Below, in pieces: positions 11,851 to 21,976 of a stretch of DNA of 64,000 bases. Source of the stretch: Stereocaulon alpinum. Taxonomy: Eukaryota; Ascomycota; Lecanoromycetes; Lecanorales; Stereocaulaceae. A program made the position numbers and the translations under genes. Positions within the stretch are counted from its first letter, which is position 1, and every line of letters starts with the position of its first letter. A model generated the notes under the pieces. It saw nothing but the letters and a program-made list of their open reading frames with translations, did not search any database and was not told the origin of the DNA. The stretch lies in NCBI GenBank assembly GCA_018257865.1, contig JAEUBA010000046.1, positions 124,001 through 188,000 of the forward strand. Reading direction: 5' to 3'.

Positions 11851-12306
11851 GACGAGGACGAGGACGTGAGAGCGTACATATACCCGGGAATAAGGGCAAT
11901 GTGGGAGCAGGATTTCGGGGAGAAATATGTTGTGATGGAGATTCAGGAAATCGGGCTGAGAGGTACTACCGGCGCTGTGAACATTGAGCAACTCAGCCTC
12001 TAGTGTCAATAAAGAAGAAGAACGCCGCGTATCATGAAACCACTCTGGAGTGATGAGATAGCGGGTAAACGTGGACAACGATAGGAGTTAGCATCGAATT
12101 CAGGCAGCATGGTGATCCATTCTCTATACATGAGAACCGGGATAAAATAAAATGAGGTATCAAGGGTCTAATACAACGAGGTATCACAAATGTCGCTAAC
12201 GCCATCAGATGATCCGTAGATGCCAAGCCAATCCTCCTTCTTTGGTAATACGCCTACAATGCATCGCTAACCCTACATCTCATTGGAGAACATGATCTAT
12301 GTCATG

Positions 12307-15300
12307 TCATCGAGTACTTCTCTGTACAAGATTCTAAGGTCATGTCAGTCGAGAACCTTGATGGTCAAGAGAGGTCAAGCATACCTGGAAAAATCTCTGG
12401 AAACCTTTGGTATCAAAATTGCACAATGCATTGAGATACTCTTCTATCGTGCCGCTATTCATTCCCATGCCGCTTAATTCCATGTCTCGTAGATATGTGA
12501 GATACGTCTGTCCGGTCTTGGCGTAGATGGCTTTTTGTAGAACAGCAGCTTCGGCAAGGACTAGCTGGCCTTGTGCATCCTTTGGGTCAAAGTTCGGATT
12601 GCTGGGTATTGCCCAACAGACAGGGGAGAACGTCGTCATCATAAAGCTGTCGAACCCAGGGAGCTTGGGTTGCGGCTTGCTGCTGACCATGTTCGCGTTC
12701 GTCGACGTTGATGAGGGCAACTCGAGATCAGGACCACCCCATGCAACGACCATGCTTCTCAAGACAGTAAATGCTGATTTCGCGGTCTGGAAGTCATTGA
12801 CATCTTTGGCAAAATGCTCAATGGTAGAGACCACAGTGGCGAATATAGGCTGATTAGCTGTGTCATGTCAGGAAAACCCTTGTGTCACTGCGCATGGAAG
12901 CCACTTACGCTCGCTGACGAGGACAGACTCCAGGCCGTTTTCCAAGATTCTCAGCAGAAAGTTCAGATATTCGCGCTTCAATTCCACATGCTGAATCTCG
13001 TCATCTGTTCCCGTCACAGGTTCTGCGATGCCGGCAAAGACTCGCTGGAGCAATGGAGCAAGGAGGGTGTTGAGTACGTCGTATATTTCGGATTTGAACC
13101 TGAAGACCACTTGAACAAGAGGGTTTAATAACATGGCCATCTCATCCTTGGTCGAAGTTTCAGATAAGAGTCCATCAATCCACCTTGGAAGTTGAGGTAA
13201 GATTCGACTACCCACAGGAGCAACGAGCCGGGCGAATGCCGATCTTGAAGCCTCCCTGATGTCGAGCGAAGACCTCAACCGCTCCAGAGCAACGAGTACC
13301 GCTTCAGCGACTTGCGCAAATTCTTCTGAGATGATGTCTGGGGGTGCTGGTGCTGTAGTGGAAGGACTTTTCGGCATGCCATCTGAAAACCCTTGCGCGA
13401 GAGTGCCCAATGCCTTGATCAAGTGGTGGACTTGCAAAATAGCTCGCGTATCACCGTTCTTCGCTGGGCCGAGATGCGTTTCCAGGTCAGCAAATAGCGG
13501 ATTGACAATTGACCTGATGAGCACCGCCTGCTTCTCTGGAGGAATAGCATGAGCGGAACAGATACAGCCAATGGCCTCGTACAGGTATAATTGACTTTCA
13601 AATCTTGCGTTTGCAGACTGACCACTCTCACTCGACGAGGGGTCGTCGTTGTCATCTTCCGCTGGCTCTTCAGACAATTCGGCTCTGATGGGAAGCAGGT
13701 CACTCAACGCTTGGATCGCAGTTTCTGCAATGTCTCCAACATAGAGTCGTACATGCTTGACGAACTTGTAGAAGAGATACCAAGACCTCAACCTGACCTT
13801 GATATGGTCATGGTGCGTAAAGCGCACAAAATTCTCCAGGACCGGAGTAATCAGCTGTGGATTCGCCTCGAAGAAAGCATGATATCGTTCGCAAATGACC
13901 ATGTATTGTAGCTGTATGGCAGGATGTGAGAACGAAGCAACACCTGTTCATTATCAGCAACTGCTTGTTGCACGTAGCTTCGCAAACGTCACCTGTCTCG
14001 ACAAGCCTAAACATCATGCCAATCAGTTGCTCTGCAGCTAGCGTGACAGGCTTGGTCTTGCTGTATAGCCCATGCTTCTTATAAGCTATGTCTCCGAACA
14101 AATCCAATTCGTGCATAGCCAACTCCAGCTCCCTCCAGTCGAGTTGGCCATTCTGGCTTTGAAGCTTATCAAAGGTAGACACAACAATGTTTCTGATCTT
14201 TTCAATATACATGCCCTCGTCAACTTCAGCAATCACCTTTTGCAGGTTGTGTAATCGTCCCCGAAGTTCTTGGAATTCTGCTTCGTCCGTTTGAGTGTCA
14301 TCATGACCCCAATAAGATGTCTCATCGTATTTCATCTTGGCAATGACGACCTCCAGAATGATAGGCAGCATAGGTGAGATTTCTGAAGCAACAAGGCTAT
14401 TGGATTTCGACTTCTTCCGCATGAGCGTAAGGAGGTCCGTCAGACTAGGTATAACCGTCGAACAGATTTCGTCGTACTCGTCCGAGAGGAAACGCAGGAG
14501 GTGTGGTAGAAAGATTCCGAGCAGAGAGATACCGCGCCGCGATGTTGGATCGTTATCTTTTGAGCTATCCAGAGCTTTGACAACATCAGAGACAGTATTA
14601 TTGACGAGTTTAGCTACGTTCTCTGCAAGGTCAGTATCATAGATTGCAGTGTTTCGCAATTCAGACAACTCTCGGCTTTCCACCAGCTGTGAAACAGCCT
14701 CGTTGACCCTGAGAAACTCCACCAGCTCGAGCTTATCACTTGCACCCATCTTTTTGCTCAAAATATCAATGAAAGCCTCGATTGCAGCCTCCCTTCGCTG
14801 GTTAATCTGGATGTTACCATCCGAGATGTGCTGAATGTCCAGATACTGGAAAAGCAGATTGAGCAATGAGTCGTTCACCGCCAGAGAAATCTCCGTCCAG
14901 GCAACCCAGCTTCCGATAGCTGTGAGGCAGAGCTCGACGATACGGTCATCTCTAGACCTCCACTGAGCAAGAATCTCATGCCATGAGGACGCTATCATTG
15001 CTGTGTCCCGTTGCCTCACTAGATCTTTAAGATCGTTGTCCCTTCTTTGTTCCTCGGAAGACCTGGGTACGAGAACGTCAGCAATCTCATCATGCACTGA
15101 GATCAGGATTCGAAGGTATAGCATGACCCCGGCCGCGTTGTCCCTTGTACCAGAGCCAGCAGTTGCTGTCAATCCTAGGATATCATGGAAGAATGACGTC
15201 CATTGCGTGGCGTACAACGCTGTGAAGAGATTCGTCATGGTTTGAGTGATCTTATTTTGTATGGTAATCGAGTCATACTGGGCGTTGATGTTCTGAGCAC

Positions 15301-15663
15301 CACCGTAGATGTTCCGCACATATGCCAGTATGTTATCCCTCACGAACGCGAAGTCTTGATCGCCTAGTTGCCCGGTTTTGATAGCATTATTCACGATGTC
15401 TAGTGAGACATGGCGGACGACCTCTGTAGCTCTCGGGTCTCGCATTGCAAGAGAGAAGCATATTTGCCATCCTTGCGGTTCGGAACGAAGCTGATTGAGG
15501 AAGTCGAAGGCTTGGGATTTGAGGGTCTGATCTGCACGGGCATCGAAAGCAACCTCTATAGCGTTCTGGACCTAAGCGTTCCACAGCAGAGTTAGCAACG
15601 GAAGCACGGGAAAGACGATGAGGCCAAGCAGCGAGTAGATGCATTACATGCCTGTGCGTCCAT
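12307..15663 (-). CDS. LOS1: tRNA exportin Los1 / exportin-T
   Basis: Karyopherin of the exportin-T family, which binds RanGTP and mature tRNA in the nucleus and carries tRNA through the pore. Five exons (15663-15652, 15571-13993, 13943-12909, 12857-12385, 12333-12307) join in frame to 1041 residues, the normal length. The N-terminus MDAQ-VQNAIEVAFD, the AFDFLNQLR helix and the CAS/Crm1-type repeats (SWVAWTEISLAVN, NLLFQYLDI) are characteristic. The region around 13650 carries an acidic Ser/Asp-rich linker, and the C-terminal part ends with EYLNALCNFDTKGFQRFFQ followed by a short final exon. The first intron, directly after codon 4, must use a GC donor (GCATGT) to keep frame. It is transcribed from the same strand as TFIIIA, about 490 bases downstream of that gene. 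Confidence 0.93.
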
Positions 15664-16150
15664 TGTCCAGTACCCCTCCTCCCCAGGCTCAGTGTGAAGC
15701 CCGAATTCAGCTCCTCCGGAACAAGACCTTCAGGTATGACAGCTCCTGATGGTCATCTATTGTCGTCTCAAAATCGCCTGGCCCTATGCTACCGAGTCAT
15801 GGAGACGCTGTGTGGTCCGCTATGAGAGCAGACTGTTAACTTGCAAGGAGCTAGAATGGCTTGCTAGCATCGAGTAAGTAGACTATGCATCGGTAGTTTC
15901 TGTGAACATGTTTTGGAAAAATCAAGGTGGTGTTTCTGATAATGTGGAGTGTTTCGTGGATAAGTGTCACCGGCACGCGAGCGTCTTAGGAAACTTTGTT
16001 CCTGGCTGTAACGCACAAATTCAGGACGCTTAATACTGAATATGCAAATGCACAAGATTTTAGCTACATTATTAAGCTGTGTCAACTCTATGGGGTATCT
16101 ACGATCTATCACAAGTCAGGCCAAGAGGCCCAAATAACGCGCCAAGCCTT
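15664..16150. other. Spacer between TFIIIA and LOS1
   Basis: About 490 bases holding the LOS1 promoter and the TFIIIA 3' flank. No conserved element is recognised. Confidence 0.45.
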
Positions 16151-17961
16151 TCATTTGAGGCTGGGGTCGATCATATCGACATCCTGGGCAGCATGTCCTT
16201 CGCTCTTCTTCGTGCTTTCCGGGTCGTAGTCTTCGTCGACCAATCGCTGCATGTCCATCTCATCGTGTAGCCATTCATCGCCAAATTTCACCATCTGGGA
16301 TCGTTCTCCACCGAGCCAGAAATGTCCATTCTCAAGAGCCCCCGCCTCGAGCGATTTCTTAGTATCTCCCATGGTAACATCGCTCCGGAACTGCATATCC
16401 AACACCCTCTCAGCTTCGAGATCCTGGTCTGTTCCAAGATTGGGAGGTCCTTGCAAAGTCGGACGACTACATAGCTTGGTTTCTGTTAGCATATATTGGA
16501 TTCCTAGGTCAGAAAACCCGTGATGCGAGTGTAGGTGGATGTCCAGGTCATATTCTCTGAGAAAGCGATGATTGCAGCCTTGAACAATGCAGACAATATC
16601 CCGACCGGTCTCGTAATCATAGCCAGCGCCGGTGAGCCTTGTCAGGGCGGACACTGGATTCTTCCGAAGGGTCGTTCCAGATACTTTGGACTCCTCCTTC
16701 CCCTTAGATTTGTCCAATGACTCCAAGCCCAAATGCATAGTGCGAACGTGTCTTTCCAGATTCCTCTTTGACGTCGAGCTTGCTCCGCAGGCATTCGAGC
16801 CGTCCCAACCTTCGACATCGTTCAGTGTCTTCGGATCGATGTTACCACAAACGAATCGTTTACCAGCATGACTGATCTGAATATGTGCATTGAGGTTCCC
16901 CTTCTTTGTAAAAGCACGCCCACAGTCCGGTTCTGGGCAGACATGAGTTCTTCGCTCATCGAGCTCAAGGCCTCCGTGTATGACCTCAACATGGCTTTTC
17001 AGTCCGCTTTTGGAGGTGCACTTGAGACCACACTCTACGCACGTTGGAGGATGCTCGTTCTGAATATGGGCTTGTAGATCGGCGTGAGTCGAGAACGTGG
17101 CATTGCCCTCCCCAGCACTCGCCATTCGATTGCTCGCTTCCGCTTGAGATACGCATATTGTACATAGGAATGTCTTAGTTCCATGGACTCTGCCAGCGTG
17201 AGATTTTTTCTGGCCTTCAGTATTGAAACCTGCGCCACATGTCGTGCCATTGTGATCCAACAGTTCGCAAACGAATGGACGGCCGCCTTCGTGGACTGTC
17301 GTGATATGCTTTTGTAAGGTCGCATGCTTTCGGAATGTCATTCCGCAAATTAGAACTGTACATTTGAATTTCTCCCTTCCTTCGTGAGCAGCGTGATGCC
17401 TTCGCAATCGTGTCGCAGTAATGAATCTCTTACCACACTCTCCCCACTCGCAGACATAGTCACGAATGTCCGAGTGTGCTGACTTCACATGATGTTTCAG
17501 GTGGGATTCGCGCAGAAAACGTTTGGTGCATGGGGTATGCGGACAGACAAATGGCCGGGTATTAGTATGCGAGCGGAGATGCTGGACCAACTTGGCTGGG
17601 CGATTGAAGGACTTGCTGCAATCTTCGTAAGGACAATGGTGGGTCTTGTGAAGGTCGGAAGGATGCCGGGGAGAGGCCCTTGAGGAGATAGGGGTGGTCG
17701 GTGTGGGTGCGCTGCTTTCGACATGGTCGTTGTCGTTTCCATCGCTCTCTGAGCCCGATGCATAGTCTGAGCTCTCAGAAGCTGCATTCATATCAGCAAG
17801 AGCAACGGTTCTGGGCGTTCTGAAAACCGACCGCTACTGACTGATTTATGATTGCCTCGAACTTTCTTTGGGTGTTGAGCTTCGATAGGCTGGGCCTTTC
17901 TTTTGCCACCTCTTAGGGTCGCTTGAAAATTGCCAGCATTCTGGCCTGAAAGTACCTCCAT
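16151..17961 (-). CDS. Transcription factor IIIA-like C2H2 zinc-finger protein
   Basis: Fungal TFIIIA-type factor, which binds the internal promoter of 5S rRNA genes and recruits TFIIIC. Two exons: 17961-17838 gives a basic leader with KRK and KKVR (likely nuclear import) and 17781-16151 the rest, 584 residues in all. The long exon also has its own ATG at 17791 inside the proposed intron. After an acidic Ser-rich segment come about ten C2H2 fingers: canonical ones such as CPYEDCSKSF, CPHTPCTKRF, CEWGECGKRF and CPEPDCGRAF, plus two with unusual long Cys-Cys loops (finger 6 and finger 9, the latter CGNIDPK to NACGASS). A final separate finger (CIVQGCNHRF) follows a spacer. The acidic tail is DVDMIDPSLK. 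The spacing of an array followed by one distant finger fits fungal TFIIIA. Another multi-finger factor is the alternative. Confidence 0.82.
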
Positions 17962-18654
17962 TGGATCACTAAATCATAAGACCATCACAATAGAAAATTC
18001 AGCGTCATAGTGGATTGTGGGCTAAACGTCTTGGCACCGGCATACACTAGCGGGCCGTTGTTGGGACCGTTCACCCTTCCGAGCCTTGAAGTGCCAGACC
18101 ATTTGCGGGTTGCAGACTAGTTTGGACATTTACCCCCACTTAATGTTCAGACTAACTTAGACTTAAGTAACAATCGTCTTTTCATCGCGGCTGTAAAACG
18201 GGAAACTGTCTGAGCGAGACGAAAGTGACTAGCATTTTGTGGAATTGTTCCTGTAGCCAGAGCTACGGGAGGTAAACTTCGTGGAGCTCATCGAAGAAAC
18301 AACCTGCTCCCTGTTAGCTCTACGGACATTGCCAATGACATTAATGTGGATATGCCTTCAAACCACACAAGACTTCACTACTGCCAATACTCTGGCATGC
18401 AGAGTATGCTGCAGTGCAAACGTCGCAGTTGGGGATCGCAGCACTCCGGAAAGGGGCTGTGCTTGGCGGGCTGAAACTACATGGTTACCACCTTTCGATG
18501 CCGGGCGTTATGTTAGTCTGACATTGCCACTTCGCTATTGGATGTAATATTTCATTGCATCCTTCTCTTTGCCGTTGAGCTTCGGATGCAGTCCTCCTGT
18601 TAATGCGTGAAATCTTCCCTCTCTTCCAATGGCCTTGCTTAAATCCGCCGGCGG
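17962..18654. other. Intergenic region upstream of TFIIIA
   Basis: Contains the TFIIIA promoter side. No supported gene. Antisense frames at 18485-18880 overlap the start of the decayed gene described next. Confidence 0.4.
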
Positions 18655-20252
18655 ATAGGGGTTGCCAAGTTGTACCAGGTTCAGCGCAAGATCCACGAAG
18701 GTATTGGCAGAACTGAAGTAGCCCTGGAGACCATGAAAGGCAATGGCGAGGCTGCGGTTCAAAAAGTGATGCAAGCAGCGGACCAAGTAAAGTCATCGCC
18801 TGAAAGCACCGAGCGTTAAGAGTCGGTCGTCGCCAACTATGTACACAAGGTCCCGTGCGCACCGAGTTTTGTGAAGCCAAGAGTATAGAGCCCAGATTCT
18901 TAAAGAGGGCCCAAGGACTCTACCCATAGCCTTGCCGTCCCAGTGTCCCAGGACTGAGCCAAATCAGCCAATGCCTCAAAAGGCGCCAAATATGCAAACT
19001 CAATAGTCCAGCCGCCAACAAGAATAACCCAATGAAATTCATACCCAAGCGAAATCATACCCAAGTGCACGCTAGAGTGCGGGCTCATACACATAGAGTG
19101 AGGCCATCTTATGTTCTTGACCTGACAGCTATCGGGGAAGGAGATAAACTGCCTAGGGCAGTGGACATTGGAAGAGATGGCGCGGCAGTCTAAGTCCTGT
19201 AGGAAGTCGAAGCTCAGCGATGACCATGATCTGGTCGGCCGGGTATGCAAAGATAGTAAGAAAGCTGAAGAAGACTTCGATTCCACATAGCGCCCCTATG
19301 CTGCAAAGGTAGAGCTAACAGATCCCATGGCGCTGCATTTGGGCGTGGAAGCGCAAGCGATTATGATCAACGAGCGAAGATTGACGGCAGAGGCCCAGAA
19401 GAAAAAGAATGACTAACAGGAATCAGCCAGTGCAAAGAAAGGTTCCTCACAAGAAAAAGCTACGAAGGGAACTGCTGAGTTTGAAGGCAGGGAAGCAGTG
19501 GAAGAGGCAGCGAAAGAGTAAGAGGGCAAGCAGTGCAAAGCAGGTCAAATTTCTGTGAGGAAAATTGCCTTGATCAAGAAGTTGAAAGGGGAGAATGAAG
19601 ACTTGAAGGTCAAGAGGAAAGGAGCAGATGCTGAAATAGCGACAGAGGATGTGCTTGATGATGCAACGGAGAAAGCGAGCAAGAACTTCGCCATGAAGGC
19701 TACAAAGGGTGAGGAAAAGAGTGCGAGTGACGACAGTAAATGCCAAGCATGAGAAAGGCAAGGCCGACAAGGACTAAGAAGCCAAGGGGGAAGCCAGTGT
19801 GGAAAGCGAACCGTCGAAGGTGGACGACAACATCAAAGAGGTAACACCCAATAATGACTTTCATCAATCGAGATCTATATTCTCCGATACCAGAGCTAGA
19901 ACCCGTGATGGTAATCCTACTGAACCTGTGGAACAGCAGACGGCAAATGAGGCGCCCAGTCGAGACTAGCAAACCATGCCGGACTGCTAGGATGGCGTCA
20001 ATTGTGAGAAAGAAGGCTGCCCTGACACGCATAGACCAGCGATGCTCGACTGCTGAAACGGCCTCATGTGTACCAAAAAGGGTGCCCTTACACGCACAGA
20101 GCCGATTGCTGGAATGTTTTCATTATGCCAAGAAAGGATGCCCTTATAGACATCATTTGGAGAAGAGAAGATCAACTGCTCCCCAGCAATTATTGAACCT
20201 GTTGCTCGTAATTCTAATGGGAAGAGTTTGCTCGCGAAACTCGATTGAGTAG
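18655..20252 (+). pseudogene. Decayed coiled-coil gene with C-terminal CCCH zinc fingers
   Basis: A protein-like reading can be followed for about 1.6 kb but is broken. Frame 1 from 18655 to 18816 reads as a Gln/Lys/Glu-rich helix (AKLYQVQRKIHE, AVQKVMQAADQV) up to TAA at 18817. It resumes after stops at 18886, 18901, 18955, 19033, 19099, 19288, 19414 and 19519, with charged coiled-coil text such as RRLTAEAQKKKND and KKLKGENEDLKVKRK. Reading passes to frame 2 near 19751, where three tandem units of about 60 bases follow (19982-20160). Unit 1 spells C-x5-C-x4-C-x3-H, a CCCH zinc finger of the Nab2-like spacing. Units 2 and 3 keep the GCPYTH / GCPYRH ends but need frame changes. The codon after the first Cys is TGG in unit 3, TAG in unit 1 and TGA in unit 2, that is G-to-A changes. 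I infer repeat-induced point mutation or neutral decay. The 5' limit is uncertain. Confidence 0.55.
19982..20160 (+). repeat. Three tandem degenerate CCCH finger units
   Basis: Units start at about 19982, 20048 and 20104, each with GA(C/T)TGC-T(A/G)(G/A), a second Cys codon and a TGCCC(T)TAYA-like block coding GCP. Unit 1 is intact except for a TAG, unit 2 lacks one base between the second and third Cys, and unit 3 has two small shifts. Confidence 0.6.
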
Positions 20253-21976
20253 GAAAGGGGAAGGATGATGCCGTGGATCCTTACGCCGCACCATTCCTAC
20301 TTTGCCATAACTGGGCCCTCGCACGTTTATAAGGATACACGATAGTGTTTCAGATAGCAAGATAGGTCTGATCGAACTCGGACGTGACCACTGCACTATG
20401 TACAGGCTAGCTGGGGTGAAGTCCGCTAAATGTCATAGGACGTTCAAGATTCCGTGGCGACTTTAGCCAGGGTCTACCAAGATCAGGGAAAGATTCAAAG
20501 AGTCGAGCTCTGGGTGTCAGCGATGACTAATCGGCCTCAATGTACGCGAGAAGCAGACAAAGGTTGACAACTTGTCAGTTATCAGTGGAAGAGGAAGAGG
20601 AAGAGGAAGAGAGGGAACAGGACTCTGCATCGACACTGAAAACAGGACATTGAGTCTAGAGCACCAGTGGAGGGTGAAATTTCTTTGCACGCAACCGCTA
20701 TAGATGACGTCTGCTAAGTCTCTACCTAAATTTTCAGCTCGTTCGCTCAAAATATATTAATATGTATTTAGGCCCCCCACTAACGAAGGTAGCTTAGTCA
20801 ACGGACAACGGGTGCCTTGAAACCTAAAGGCTAGTTCTAAAGCCAATGTGTGGCAGGAGTGAGCACGCGCATTCTGAATTCAGCTACTGTACGTACCCTT
20901 CGGCGGCTAGGATTACGGAAACATAAGGTAAGGTACATTTTAGCCCCAGGCGATGCGATGCGCTGTTCAGCTCTTCACGCTATCTTTGCGCTTCGCCTCA
21001 TCAAGCTCGGGGGCTAAGGGCTTGCACTTAGTAGTTCTATAGCGCGCACCCCTAATTTTTAGTAACGGACCCGACCGAGCTCGAGCATGCCTAGAGGCTA
21101 GGTACTAGGGTATCCCGCCCGATGCAGGTTCCTGAATCATCAGCCAGTAGTTGGCAAGCGAACTCTGATGATTCCTGACTACCTTAGTTCTACGTATCTC
21201 TCGGGTGTTTCAGACGACCCGGTTGATGAAACTTGACCACAAGGGTTGGATCAAGGCAGTTCTCCGAATCTGCAAGCCGCAATGCAGGTTGTAAGGTAGT
21301 AGTACCTAGTACCTCCTTACCATAGACTTGTGTGCCTCGCGTCTCTCACGCTATTCTACAACCGTGACTGACTGCGCCTCATGGCCGATTTCAAACGCCT
21401 ATCTCAAGGCCCGTGATTTCCAAGCTTCCATCTTACGTATTATTGCATGGTTACATTTCCTTTTGAAGGATCAACATTCGTTCACGACCTTTAACAGTGC
21501 CAATGATAATTGCTGTGAGGCCTCCCAATCTTACCTTATCTCGTCATTTCACGTTCTGTTATGCAAGCCTTCTAATATCTTGTCTGCGAATGGGGAATTC
21601 CGAGATGAGCGGACCCTTCGCGCCTACATATCACGCTTTTGATACCGCGACGCTTCGTTTTGCTATAGCCTGATAATCACTTTCCCTGTCCAATTCCGGG
21701 CAAACCGGTGCCACGTAAGCCTGTGGGGCATGGGACAGCTAGTAGTAGTCGTGATCGCTCCCGAGAACCCGAATTACATGGTACCTGCAGTCAGAATGGA
21801 CCTGACAAATCTTGCCGCACACCATCGTGCTGAGGCTGAAGTACTAGTTACTCTCTTTCGTCGGCAATACTAGATGGCCGCTGCTCAGTATGAATATACA
21901 TCGTCTTCGAACCACGCCACCAACGCTGCAACTTTTGTAAAGAATTACTGTCTCTACCCCATGTCGATATTTTCAG
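20253..21976. other. Gene-free region of about 1.7 kb
   Basis: No supportable coding region. It contains a GAGGAA microsatellite (20586-20614) and many CTAG/GTACC-like words (for example 21100-21110 and 21297-21312), suggesting old degraded repetitive DNA, but no terminal repeats or transposase motif could be found. Its last few hundred bases hold the promoter of the next gene. Confidence 0.4.
20586..20614. repeat. GAGGAA microsatellite
   Basis: Four tandem GAGGAA hexamers. Confidence 0.8.

Larger units (their letters stand above)
10161..12306. other. Long convergent spacer with simple-sequence tracts
   Basis: About 2.1 kb between the 3' end of the 9012 gene and the 3' end of LOS1. The part from 11110 to 11500 is a strongly pyrimidine-rich plus strand, and several microsatellites lie at 11537-11850. 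Open frames here are products of low complexity, so none is called. Confidence 0.5.

Noticed and set aside
18485..18880. Minus-strand frames of 83 and 131 codons overlapping the decayed gene
   Set aside because: One is fairly protein-like, but no motif is seen and the plus-strand reading continues into a longer coiled-coil and zinc-finger pattern. Kept as a reservation on the 5' limit of the pseudogene.
20760..21960. Considered as an LTR or other transposon remnant because of repeated CTAG/GTACC words
   Set aside because: No direct or inverted terminal repeats and no coding trace of a transposon were found by eye.
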